Shown here piece by piece: positions 27,655-35,352 of a stretch of 64,000 bases of DNA. The stretch is taken from the NCBI GenBank assembly GCA_002239065.1, contig MPNO01000002.1:62001-126000 (forward strand), written 5' to 3'. The translations under genes were made by a program, and so were the position numbers. The DNA comes from Defluviicoccus sp. bin129 (GTDB taxonomy: Bacteria > Pseudomonadota > Alphaproteobacteria > MPNO01). The notes below the pieces were generated by a model. It saw only the letters and a program-made list of their open reading frames with translations, made no database searches and was not told the DNA's origin. Numbering within the stretch: position 1 is the stretch's first letter; each line of letters begins with the position of its first letter.

Positions 27655-28761
27655 ATGAAGGCACGCGCGATGGTGCAGGTCGCCGCCCGGCGGCTGGAGA
27701 TGGAGGAATTCGAAATCCCCGTGGTGGGCGCCTCGGAGGGCTTGCTGCGGGTCAGGGCATGCGGGCTCTGCGGCAGCGATGTCGAACAGTATCGCGGCCA
27801 CTTCGCGGAAAAGGGGCTCGCCGTCTACCCCGTCATCCCGGGCCATGAGCCGGTCGGCGTGATCGAGGAGCTCGGCGCCGAGGCGGCGGACAGATGGGGC
27901 GTCAAGGCGGGCGACCGGGTCGCGCTGCAGCCGGTGATTTCCTGCGGCCGCTGCGTCGACTGCCTGGCCGGCGCGCATCATTTGTGCAAGGGGATGTTCC
28001 AGATGGCCTCGCCGGCCTATGGCTATTTGCCGACGACCATCGGTCACGGGCTGTGGGGCGGCTACGGCGAATACATCCACCTGCACGAGCGCACCCTGAT
28101 GCACAAGCTGCCCGACCGGGTGCCCGACGAGATGGCGACCATGTATCAGGCGCTCGCCGCCGGCATCCGATGGGCGGTCGTGGTGCCGGGGGCGGGCTTT
28201 TCCGACACCGTGCTGGTGATGGGGTGCGGGCAGCGCGGGCTCGCCTCGGTGGTCGCGCTCAAGGCCGCCGGGGTGTCCGAGATCATCGTCACCGGGCTCA
28301 GGCGCGACGCCTTCAAGCTGGACCTCGCGCGCGCCTTCGGCGCCACCCACACCATCATCGCCGACGAGGAGGACACGGTGGCCCGGGTCATGGAGATCAC
28401 CGGCGGAAGCGGCGTCGACATCGCGGTCGACGTGGTGCCGGCCGACACCGCGGTGATCGGCCACGCCGTCGAGGTCGTGCGCTCGGGCGGGACCATCGTC
28501 GTCGCCGGGGTCAAGGGCGGCAACAGCGTGGCGACGCTGGATACCGACCGAATGGTCTACAAGGAGATCACGCTCAAGGCGGTGTTCACCCAGGGCGCCG
28601 ACATGTACCGCGCCGGCATCGACCTGCTCGCCCGCAACCTGGAAAGCCTGGCGCCGATGCACACCCACGAGATGAAGCTGGAGGACGCCGAGCGCGCGAT
28701 CCGGATGCTCGGCGGGGAGATCCCCGGCGAACAGGCGATCTGCATCTCGCTGCACCCCTGA
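27655..28761 (+). CDS. Zinc-binding dehydrogenase (threonine/sorbitol dehydrogenase-like)
   Basis: A 368-residue medium-chain dehydrogenase with the catalytic zinc region CGLCGSDVEQYRGHF and GHEPVGVIEE, four structural-zinc cysteines in CGRCVDCLAGAHHLC, and a Rossmann motif VMGCGQRGLASV in which the usual second Gly region is altered to GCGQRG. It oxidises a polyol, amino alcohol or similar alcohol with NAD(P). The ATG start is preceded by GGGGAGA. It is the only plus-strand gene in this catabolic stretch, and convergent with the SDR gene 13 bases on. Confidence 0.88.
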   Translation: MKARAMVQVAARRLEMEEFEIPVVGASEGLLRVRACGLCGSDVEQYRGHFAEKGLAVYPVIPGHEPVGVIEELGAEAADRWGVKAGDRVALQPVISCGRCVDCLAGAHHLCKGMFQMASPAYGYLPTTIGHGLWGGYGEYIHLHERTLMHKLPDRVPDEMATMYQALAAGIRWAVVVPGAGFSDTVLVMGCGQRGLASVVALKAAGVSEIIVTGLRRDAFKLDLARAFGATHTIIADEEDTVARVMEITGGSGVDIAVDVVPADTAVIGHAVEVVRSGGTIVVAGVKGGNSVATLDTDRMVYKEITLKAVFTQGADMYRAGIDLLARNLESLAPMHTHEMKLEDAERAIRMLGGEIPGEQAICISLHP

Positions 28762-28774
28762 GGGATGCGGAACG

Positions 28775-29479
28775 CTAGACGGATCGGGTGAGCCCGCCGT
28801 CGATGCGCAGGTTCTGGCCGGTGATGTAGCCGGCGCCGTCGGACAGCAGGAAAGCCGCGGTCTCGCCCACCTCTTCCGGGGTTCCGTAGCGCCGCGCGGG
28901 GATGCCTTCCGCCACCTTGTCATCGGCCCCGTGGGTGTCGATGAAGCCGGGCAGGATGTTGTTCATGCGGACGCCGTCGGCGGCGTAGCGGTCGGCGTAG
29001 AGCTTGGTGAAGGCGGACAGCCCTGCCCGGAAGGTGGCGGAGACCGGATAGGCCGGGCTGGGTTCGACGGCGGCGTAGGTGGAAATGTTGACGATCGCGC
29101 CGCCGCCCTGCGCGACCATGATCGGCGTCACCAGACGCGCCATGCGGATGACGTTCAACAGCACCATGTCGAGGCCGTCGCGCCAGTCCTCGTCGGGGAT
29201 GTCGAGCAGCTCCCCCTTGGGCGGGAAACCGGCATTGTTGGCCACCGCGTCGACGCGGCCGTGGGCATCCATCGCGGCCGCGACCGCCGCTTCGAGGTCC
29301 CCTGCCCGGGTGACCGACCCGTTCACGCCGATCGCGCCGAGCTCTTCGGCCAGCGCCTCGGCCGACCCGCCGGGCGACATCAGGACGAGCGCATGGTCCC
29401 GCTCGGCAAGGGCCCGGGCGATCGCCGCCCCCATCCCCCTGCCGCCGGCGGTAACGATGGCGACCTTGCGTCCCTCCAT
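28775..29479 (-). CDS. Short-chain dehydrogenase-like protein lacking the catalytic Lys
   Basis: A 234-residue SDR fold. The cofactor motif is TAGGRGMGAAIA, followed by NNAGF and the catalytic-Ser region VNISTYAAV. The active-site YxxxK is altered: the Tyr is in SPAYPVSATFRAG, where Ala stands at the Lys position. A related SDR subfamily with a PVSS-type sequence is known to me, so this may be a distinct enzyme class rather than a dead gene. It ends 13 bases from the convergent Zn-dehydrogenase. Coding quality is normal, so function is probably retained. Confidence 0.8.
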   Translation of the reverse strand: MEGRKVAIVTAGGRGMGAAIARALAERDHALVLMSPGGSAEALAEELGAIGVNGSVTRAGDLEAAVAAAMDAHGRVDAVANNAGFPPKGELLDIPDEDWRDGLDMVLLNVIRMARLVTPIMVAQGGGAIVNISTYAAVEPSPAYPVSATFRAGLSAFTKLYADRYAADGVRMNNILPGFIDTHGADDKVAEGIPARRYGTPEEVGETAAFLLSDGAGYITGQNLRIDGGLTRSV

Positions 29480-29495
29480 CTCTCATGCCTCCCGA

Positions 29496-29527
29496 AAAAG
29501 GAAAACCCGCCCGGTCGGCCGGGCGGG
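29496..29527 (-). terminator. Rho-independent terminator after the STAS gene
   Basis: A perfect 9-bp GC stem (CCCGCCCGG at 29506-29514, CCGGGCGGG at 29519-29527) with a 4-base loop. Read on the minus strand the stem is followed directly by TTTTCCTTTTT. It lies 63 bases past the STAS stop codon and just before the SDR start, so it should end the amtB-STAS transcript. Confidence 0.88.
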
Positions 29528-29590
29528 AAGGCTCCAGGGGCCCGGCGCGGCCTCGAGCCGGTGCCGACCGGACGCGCGCGTGCGGGCCGG

Positions 29591-29929
29591 TCAGGCGCCG
29601 AGGGACGCGCGCGCCTCCTCCCTGTCCTCGTGTATCGGCAGAAGCTTGTCGAAGCCGCTGATCTTGAACACTTCGCGAATCTGTTCGGAAAGCGAGCACA
29701 GCACCAGCTTGGCGTCCTGGCTTTGCAGCGACTTCGCCGTGAGCAGGATCACCCGGAGCCCGGCGCTGCTGATATAGGCGAGCTCGCGGAAATCCATGAT
29801 CATGGCGCGGTCGGATTCCTCGAACGCATTGCGGACCGCTTCCTCGAAGGCGACGGCGGTGGATCCGTCGATTCGCCCCTTCACGTCCACGCACACGACG
29901 TTTTCGCTTCGTTCAGTCGTCAAATCCAT
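29591..29929 (-). CDS. STAS-domain anti-sigma-factor antagonist (RsbV/SpoIIAA-like)
   Basis: A 112-residue single STAS domain. The conserved phosphorylation loop reads YISSAGLRV, with Ser55 aligned to the serine phosphorylated in SpoIIAA/RsbV. In the partner-switching family the kinase/anti-sigma factor phosphorylates and inactivates such proteins, and a PP2C phosphatase reactivates them. Both partner types are encoded at 35353-38358. The gene follows amtB on the same strand by 101 bases and is ended by a strong terminator, so it may be co-transcribed with amtB and respond to nitrogen status. That link is inference. Confidence 0.9.
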   Translation of the reverse strand: MDLTTERSENVVCVDVKGRIDGSTAVAFEEAVRNAFEESDRAMIMDFRELAYISSAGLRVILLTAKSLQSQDAKLVLCSLSEQIREVFKISGFDKLLPIHEDREEARASLGA

Positions 29930-30030
29930 CGTCTTCGTGTCCTGCGACAGCTTCTATAAACGCACGCCTTCGGTCGATATTGCGCCCCATTGTACCCCAA
30001 TGCGGGCCGCTCGGGCAGGCAGGCCGTCCC

Positions 30031-31422
30031 TCAGTCTTCCATGTCGGGGACGACGACGAATTCCGGGTAGGCCTCGATGCCCAGCTCCGCGACATCCTGC
30101 CCCAGCTCTTCGGTTATCGGCGTGACGCGGGCGCCGATGGTCGAGTTGATCGCCCACCATACCACCCACGAGGTGACGAACACGAACGCCCCGATGGCCA
30201 GGATGCCGGTGAGCTGCACCAGGAAATCGCCGCCCGCGGCGATGCACACCGCGAGCGTGCCCCAGATGCCGGCGAACAGATGCGCCGGAACCGCGCCGAC
30301 CACGTCGTCGATCTTGAGCCGGTCGAGGAGCTTGATCCCGAGGACGACGATGCAGCCGCCAACCCCGCCGATCACCACCGCCCAGTAGTGCTGGACGATG
30401 TCGGGCCCCGCGGTGATCGCCACCAGGCCGCCGATCGCCCCGTTCAGGCTGGCCAGCAGATCGACCCGCCCGAGAACCGGCCGCGACAGCGCCATCGCGG
30501 AGATGACCCCGGCGGCCGCGGCGAGATTGGTGTTGGCGAGGATGTTGCTGATCGCCACGGCGTCCGCGGCCCCGCCGAGCGCCAGCTGCGAGCCGCCGTT
30601 GAACCCGAACCAGCCGAGCCACAGGATGAACACGCCGAGCGTCACCGCGGGCACGTTGGACGGCGGGGTGACCTTCACGCTGCCGTCGGCGCGGAACTTG
30701 TTCTTCCGCGCGCCGACCACCAGCGCCCCGGCGAGCGCCGCCCAGCCGCCGGTCGAGTGGACGATCGTCGAACCGGCGAAGTCCTGGAAGCCCATCGCCG
30801 TGAGCCAGCCGCCGCCCCAGGTCCACGACCCGATGACCGGGTAGATGATCGCAGTCAGCACGGTGATGAAGAGCAGAAAGGACCACAGCTTGACCCGTTC
30901 GGCGAGCGTGCCGGAGACGATCGAGGCGGTGGTGGCAACGAACACCATCTGGAAGAACCAGTCGGACATCGTCGAGTAGCCGTTCTTGACCACCGCGGCG
31001 CCCGCCTTGGCCGCGTCGTCGCCGCCGCCGAGCAGCGCCACCTCGTCGCCGGTGGTGCCGTAGAACAGCGTCAGCGTGCCGAACCAGCCGCCTTCGGGGA
31101 CCCCGACATACATGATGTTGTAGCCGACGAGGTAGAACATCAGCCCGGCGATCGAATAGAGGCCGATATTCTTGAGACAGATGACCGAGGCGTTCTTGGT
31201 CCGCACCGAGCCCGATTCGAGCATGGTGAACCCGGCGCACATCCACATCACCAGCGCGCCCCAGATCAGGAACGAGAAACTGTTCAGGACGAACTGCGTC
31301 TCGTCGGCCACCGCCGCATGCGCGTTCGCCGAGAACAGCACAAGGGCGCCGGCAACCGCCAGGCCGAGCGCGGGGACCCGCCGCCACCCGGGCGGGACGC
31401 CGTCGTCGCGCGCAGAGCCCAT
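30031..31422 (-). CDS. amtB: Ammonium transporter
   Basis: A 463-residue Amt/MEP/Rh channel with an N-terminal signal-like segment (LGLAVAGALVLFSANAHA) and eleven membrane helices. Signature elements are present: the conserved Asp/His region DFAGSTIVHSTGG, GTLAERV, and the second pore His in DDVVGAVPAHLFAGIWG. The ATG at 31422 gives a proper signal sequence; longer frames upstream look non-coding. No glnK gene is adjacent, unlike most amtB loci. The downstream neighbour is the STAS antagonist gene, an uncommon pairing. Confidence 0.95.
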   Translation of the reverse strand: MGSARDDGVPPGWRRVPALGLAVAGALVLFSANAHAAVADETQFVLNSFSFLIWGALVMWMCAGFTMLESGSVRTKNASVICLKNIGLYSIAGLMFYLVGYNIMYVGVPEGGWFGTLTLFYGTTGDEVALLGGGDDAAKAGAAVVKNGYSTMSDWFFQMVFVATTASIVSGTLAERVKLWSFLLFITVLTAIIYPVIGSWTWGGGWLTAMGFQDFAGSTIVHSTGGWAALAGALVVGARKNKFRADGSVKVTPPSNVPAVTLGVFILWLGWFGFNGGSQLALGGAADAVAISNILANTNLAAAAGVISAMALSRPVLGRVDLLASLNGAIGGLVAITAGPDIVQHYWAVVIGGVGGCIVVLGIKLLDRLKIDDVVGAVPAHLFAGIWGTLAVCIAAGGDFLVQLTGILAIGAFVFVTSWVVWWAINSTIGARVTPITEELGQDVAELGIEAYPEFVVVPDMED

Positions 31423-31593
31423 GGGGGTCGATCCTCGATTCGCCGCGCGTTCGGTAGTCGTCAATCCGATCGATTTCGCGATATGCGACATGATATTGCA
31501 TGCCCTCCGGTTCGCATTGGCGCTCTCGGCGCAGCCATCCAGCCGTTTTCGGAAAGTCACGCGAACAGAAACCACGGTTCAGGGAATGACAGT

Positions 31594-31623
31594 CTTATAG
31601 GCCGGGGGCCGGGCGGCGATCAA
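31594..31623 (-). promoter_or_regulatory. Probable sigma-70-type promoter of amtB
   Basis: On the minus strand TTGATC (31618-31623) and TATAAG (31594-31599) are separated by 18 bases, in an otherwise very GC-rich gap, about 170 bases upstream of the amtB ATG. I saw no good sigma-54 -24/-12 element in this gap, which would be usual for an NtrC-controlled amtB. Confidence 0.45.
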
Positions 31624-31638
31624 CCGTCATCGGGTCGC

Positions 31639-31663
31639 CGCGCGGCCGAAGACCGGCCGCGCG
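31639..31663 (-). terminator. GC hairpin after the amino-acid binding-protein gene
   Basis: CGCGCGGCC (31639-31647) pairs with GGCCGCGCG (31655-31663) over a 7-base loop, 28 bases past the stop codon at 31692. There is no T-run on the downstream side, so if it ends transcription it is not a classical intrinsic terminator. An mRNA 3'-end stabiliser is equally possible. Confidence 0.35.
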
Positions 31664-31691
31664 AGGCGCGAGCGCGGCGCGAACCGGGCGG

Positions 31692-32597
31692 TTACTTGGC
31701 CCAGATGGACACGTCGGCCAGGTAGTCGCGGGACGCGCGATCGAGCGGGTAGAACAACGCGCCGTCCCGGCCGAACCAGCGATTGTAGACTTCTTCGTAG
31801 CGTCCCTTGAATTGCTGCACGTCGCCGAACATGCGGACCAGGGTCCGGTTGACCAGGTCCCGCCAGCGGCTGTCGTTCTGCGGCAGGACGCAGGCGAGGC
31901 TTTCCGTCGCCAGGGCGCGGGTCCTCGGCAACAGCACGACGCTGCGCCGCGGTTCGCTGCGTTCGGCGAGGCCGAGCAGCACGACACCGACATTGGCGAC
32001 CCCGTCGACCTCGCCCTTCTCCAGACCGCCCATCGCGGCACCCATGTTGGGGAATTCGATGAGCTGCGCCCCGGGCAGGGTTTCCTCGAGGACGGCCACG
32101 GTCGTGGTGCCCTTGACGACGCCGATATTGAGCTGCCCGACATCGACGGTCTCTCCGGCACGCCCGCGATAGACCATCACCCGGGTGCCGTCGCGGAAGA
32201 ACGGCAGCGAAAAATCGACGATCCTCTCCCGGTCCCAGGTCGGGGTGGTGATGCCGCAGACGATATCGAGCTCGCCTCGGGCGACCCGATCCAGACGGTC
32301 GCTCGGCGTCACTTCGTACAGCTCGATCCGGACCGGCCGGCCCAGCTCCCGTTCGGCCGCGGCCCGGATCTCCTGCAGCAGATCGACGGAGAAACCCTGG
32401 AATTCTCCGGCCGCCGTTTTCTGGGCGAAGGGTGCCGCGCTGGCCCTGGTGCCGGCGCGAATCACCCCGTCCGCGGCGATGCGGGTCAGGACGCTCTCCG
32501 CCGCGGTCGCGGCAACGCTGACCATCGCAAGCGCCGCGCCGGTCAACACGGCTGCCGCCCTCGGGAGACGCAGCCCGCCCTCTCGTACCAGCTTCAC
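31692..32597 (-). CDS. Amino-acid-type periplasmic binding protein, orphan
   Basis: A 301-residue family 3 extracellular solute-binding protein (AapJ/BztA-like style). The GTG start at 32597 is supported by AAGGAG nine bases upstream and gives a signal peptide ending near SVAATAAES. The family features are FQGFSVDLLQEIRAAAE, GELDIVCGITTPTWDRERIVDFSLPFF and INIGVVKGTTT-type segments. No permease or ATPase lies in its own transcription unit. It is divergent from the operon encoding the receptor-like permease fusions, so it may deliver ligand to them. A transporter encoded elsewhere is the alternative. Confidence 0.88.
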   Translation of the reverse strand: MKLVREGGLRLPRAAAVLTGAALAMVSVAATAAESVLTRIAADGVIRAGTRASAAPFAQKTAAGEFQGFSVDLLQEIRAAAERELGRPVRIELYEVTPSDRLDRVARGELDIVCGITTPTWDRERIVDFSLPFFRDGTRVMVYRGRAGETVDVGQLNIGVVKGTTTVAVLEETLPGAQLIEFPNMGAAMGGLEKGEVDGVANVGVVLLGLAERSEPRRSVVLLPRTRALATESLACVLPQNDSRWRDLVNRTLVRMFGDVQQFKGRYEEVYNRWFGRDGALFYPLDRASRDYLADVSIWAK

Positions 32598-32714
32598 CTC
32601 GTCTTGCTCCTTCCGATCGGCCGAGCGGAGATTCGGCCCTTCGCGGCGCGCCGCCGCGGTTGCCCTGCGGTAAAACGCCGCGCGGCTTCCTCGTTTGTCC
32701 GCCCGTCTCGACTT

Positions 32715-32744
32715 ACTATTTGAACCGAGGGACAAAATTGTCAA
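32715..32744 (-). promoter_or_regulatory. Probable promoter of the orphan binding-protein gene
   Basis: On the minus strand a perfect -35 TTGACA (32739-32744) is followed after 18 bases by AATAGT (32715-32720), four of six matches to the -10 consensus with the key A and T kept. The start of transcription would lie about 110 bases upstream of the GTG at 32597. Confidence 0.45.
32731..32742. promoter_or_regulatory. Operator-like inverted repeat overlapping a -35 box
   Basis: GACAA-AA-TTGTC is a perfect 5-bp inverted repeat around two bases. It overlaps the minus-strand TTGACA and also offers TTGTCA as a possible -35 on the plus strand, so a bound regulator could control both divergent units. 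The palindrome is short and could be chance. Confidence 0.35.
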
Positions 32745-32966
32745 CAATGGGGGAGTTCGACAATCTCAATCTCAGGCGGAATTTACCAGCGATTGGGAAA
32801 ATTTGAGCGTCGCCCGCCACGGCGGGGCGACGCACCCCGAATTTCATATCTCGACGAGATCCACGGTGGTCTCGACGAGTCCAGCGGAGACGCCACCATC
32901 GCACCCAGCGGAGTCAGAGATTGCGTAGCCGGCGCCGTGCCCGAATCCGAGGCAGCGACGCCGGAC

Positions 32967-33725
32967 ATGTCGAACAGCTACGATGCGTATCTGTCCTCGG
33001 GGCTCTACGACCGCCGGTACCCCAGCCCGAACCGGCGCACGTTGCGGACCCTGCTCCGCCTGATGCCGACGGACGGTCGCTTTGTCGATTTCGGCGCCGG
33101 GACGGGGCGCTACACCCTGCCGCTCTTGCAACGCACCCGGGCGACGGGGGTGGCCTACGATGTCTGCCCGACCGCCTGCCGCATGCTGGCGGAGCGCCTG
33201 GCGGCATTCGTCGGCGATGGGCGCCTTGCCGTACGCAATGCCGGCGCCTCGGGGCTGGCCCGCTCGTTCCCGCAGGGGTTCGATCTTGCGCTTCTCGCCT
33301 TCGGTGTCCTGGCCCATGTGGCGGGGCGGAAGGAGCGGGCGTCCCTGCTCGCCTCGCTCCGGGCAATCCTGAAACCGGACGGCGTTCTGGTCCTCAGCCT
33401 GCCCAACGCCAAACGACGATTTCACGCGGAACAGCGCAGCGCGGCGCCGATGGTGCGGGATGGCGCGCTGGAGCCCGGCGATGTCTTGTACGCGCGCCAT
33501 TCGGAGGCTGGTACTATCGAGATGTTCTATCATCTGTTCTCGCCCACCGAGGCACGCGATGAATTGTCGAGCGCCGGTTTCAGGATCGAGAGCATCGAGC
33601 CGGAGAGCCTGCTTCCGGAGACGGCCGTGGTCGGCAACCCCCTGCTGGCCCGGCTGGACGACCTGGCTTGCGGGTTCGCGCCGGCGGCGGTCGGCTACGG
33701 TTTTCTGATCGTGGCCCGACCGTGA
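32967..33725 (+). CDS. SAM-dependent methyltransferase, class I
   Basis: About 252 residues with motif I VDFGAGTGRYTLPLL, a motif II region with ATGVAYDVCP, and FDLALLAFGVLAHV followed by LKPDGVLVLSLPN. It methylates an unknown small molecule or protein. The ATG at 32967 is chosen because similarity to the fold begins right after it; a GTG at 32937 or a TTG at 32793 are alternatives. The stop overlaps the GTG start of the binding protein-permease gene (GTGA), so it is translationally coupled to a sensory operon. That is unusual for a generic methyltransferase. Confidence 0.82.
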   Translation: MSNSYDAYLSSGLYDRRYPSPNRRTLRTLLRLMPTDGRFVDFGAGTGRYTLPLLQRTRATGVAYDVCPTACRMLAERLAAFVGDGRLAVRNAGASGLARSFPQGFDLALLAFGVLAHVAGRKERASLLASLRAILKPDGVLVLSLPNAKRRFHAEQRSAAPMVRDGALEPGDVLYARHSEAGTIEMFYHLFSPTEARDELSSAGFRIESIEPESLLPETAVVGNPLLARLDDLACGFAPAAVGYGFLIVARP

Positions 33726-35350
33726 ATTTTCCCGGTTTTCCGATCACGGGCGGCAGGCCCCGGCGAATTCCCGCTTTGGTCCACATGGCCGTCGCGATCG
33801 CCGTGGGGCTCTTCGGCGCATGGCCGGCGGCGGCGGACCGGCTCGACGAGATCCGGGCCAGGGGTTACCTGATCGCCGGCGTGAAGGCGGACTACCACCC
33901 GTTCGGGGTGCGCAACGAATCCGGCAAGCTGGTGGGCTACGATGTCGATGTCGCGCGCGGCCTGGCGGACGCGATCGGCGTAGCGGTGCGGCTCACCCCG
34001 GTGACCAGCGCCAACCGTCTGCAGAAGCTCGCGCGCGGCGAAATCGACGTCGTCATCGCCACGCTGGGCGACAACCGCAGCCGCCGCCGGCTGGTGCACA
34101 TGATCGAGCCCCAGTATTACGGCGATGGCGCCAACGTGCTGATGCGCGAAGACTCGGGCATCTCCACCTGGGAAGGTCTCCGCGGCCGCACGCTGTGCAG
34201 CGTCCAGGGCTCGATCTGGAACCGCCTGGCCGCGCAACGCCTGCTCGTCGAGACGATTTCCCTCAACTCCACCCGCGAAGCCGCGCTCGCCTTGCGCAAC
34301 GGACACTGCGTGGGCTGGCTGTACGACGAGGTCAACCTGCTGAGCGCCCTGGCGACCGGAGAGTGGAACGGGTTCACCGTGTCGCTGCCGACGCGCTTCG
34401 TCGCGCCCTGGGCGATCGCCATCAGGAAGGAGGAGGCGGGCTTAGGCCTCGACCGTCTTTTCGGCGACACCGTCGCGGTGTGGCATCGCGAAGGGTTCTT
34501 CCAGGAGCTGGAAAAGCGGTGGAACCTGCCCCCATCGCCCTATCTGCGGCGGGCGCACGAGACCTGGCGGGAAACCGACGAGTCGGGCGAACTCGTCTGC
34601 CGCCGCGACGAGGACGGCAGCTGGCCGCTGGCCTGCCGGGAGCGCGCGCTCATCACCAGCGAGGAGGTGGGCGGGCTCACGGCGATATCCATGGCGTTCA
34701 AGGAATCGACCGGTCTCGATGTCAGCCCGGTCTACGATCCGCTCAACCGCAGCGTATTCCTCCATGGTCTGTTCCTCACGGTCGCGCTTTCGGTCGCGAC
34801 CGTTGTCGGCAGTATCGTGCTGGGCGCCCTGTTCGGCTGGGTCTTGCATCGCCGGATCCCTGTCCTCGCGCCTTTCCTGCAGGCGCTGTGCGCGGTGCTC
34901 CGGATGACGCCTCCGCTGCTCCAGCTCTACGTCTTCTTCTTCGGGATCGGCGGCATTCTGTTTGCCTATGGCTTCACGCTCGATGCGTTCTCGCTCGCCG
35001 CCGCGGTGCTGTCGCTCTATGCCGCGGCCAGCAACGCGGTGTCGTTCTCCCTGGCCGCGGACGTCGCGGCCGGCGCCGGCGGCAGGCTGGGGTTCTCCCT
35101 GCGCGAATTCCGCCGAGCCCTCGAGCTGTGCCATGCCGCCGTGGCGGGCAATTCCGTCAACATCGTCAAGGCGACCGGAATGGCGAGCACCCTCGCATTG
35201 CCGGAGCTGGTGCACGCCAGCACGGCGATCATTGCCGAAAAGGGCAATGACGCGGTGATGATGAACCTGCTGCTGCTGTGCTACTTCCTGCTGGTCTTCG
35301 CCACCGTGTGGGCGCTCCGCGGCTGGGAGCGTAGGGCGCACGGGACCTAG
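33722..35350 (+). CDS. Fused amino-acid binding protein and ABC permease
   Basis: A 542-residue fusion. A signal peptide or anchor (about 1-38) is followed by a family 3 solute-binding domain (about 40-285, RARGYLIAGVKADYHPFGVRN, GEIDVVIATLGDNRSRRRLV), a linker with two Cys (C293 and C305), and a HisM/GlnP-type permease (about 345-540). The permease keeps the late signature (KATGMASTLALPELVHA), but the cytoplasmic EAA coupling loop is degenerate: the aligned stretch reads AGGRLGFSLREFRRALELC with no EAA. The start is GTG at 33722, overlapping the methyltransferase stop. No ATPase gene accompanies it. It likely forms a heteromer with the next product and may serve as a ligand sensor rather than a pump. 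Confidence 0.88.
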   Translation: MNFPGFPITGGRPRRIPALVHMAVAIAVGLFGAWPAAADRLDEIRARGYLIAGVKADYHPFGVRNESGKLVGYDVDVARGLADAIGVAVRLTPVTSANRLQKLARGEIDVVIATLGDNRSRRRLVHMIEPQYYGDGANVLMREDSGISTWEGLRGRTLCSVQGSIWNRLAAQRLLVETISLNSTREAALALRNGHCVGWLYDEVNLLSALATGEWNGFTVSLPTRFVAPWAIAIRKEEAGLGLDRLFGDTVAVWHREGFFQELEKRWNLPPSPYLRRAHETWRETDESGELVCRRDEDGSWPLACRERALITSEEVGGLTAISMAFKESTGLDVSPVYDPLNRSVFLHGLFLTVALSVATVVGSIVLGALFGWVLHRRIPVLAPFLQALCAVLRMTPPLLQLYVFFFGIGGILFAYGFTLDAFSLAAAVLSLYAAASNAVSFSLAADVAAGAGGRLGFSLREFRRALELCHAAVAGNSVNIVKATGMASTLALPELVHASTAIIAEKGNDAVMMNLLLLCYFLLVFATVWALRGWERRAHGT

Positions 35351-35352
35351 AG

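Larger units (their letters stand above)
32598..32966. other. Divergent control region, AT-richer than surroundings
   Basis: This 369-base stretch separates the orphan binding protein from the methyltransferase operon. Its centre (about 32690-32810) is clearly AT-richer than the window and holds the inverted repeat and promoter listed separately. The part after about 32820 stays open in the methyltransferase frame, back to a TTG at 32793, but the translated sequence is low-complexity and I treat it as leader. I see no other gene here. Confidence 0.6.

Noticed and set aside
32793-32966. Longer methyltransferase starting at a TTG
   Set aside because: The extra 58 residues are low-complexity with no conserved content and the upstream bases give no ribosome binding site.
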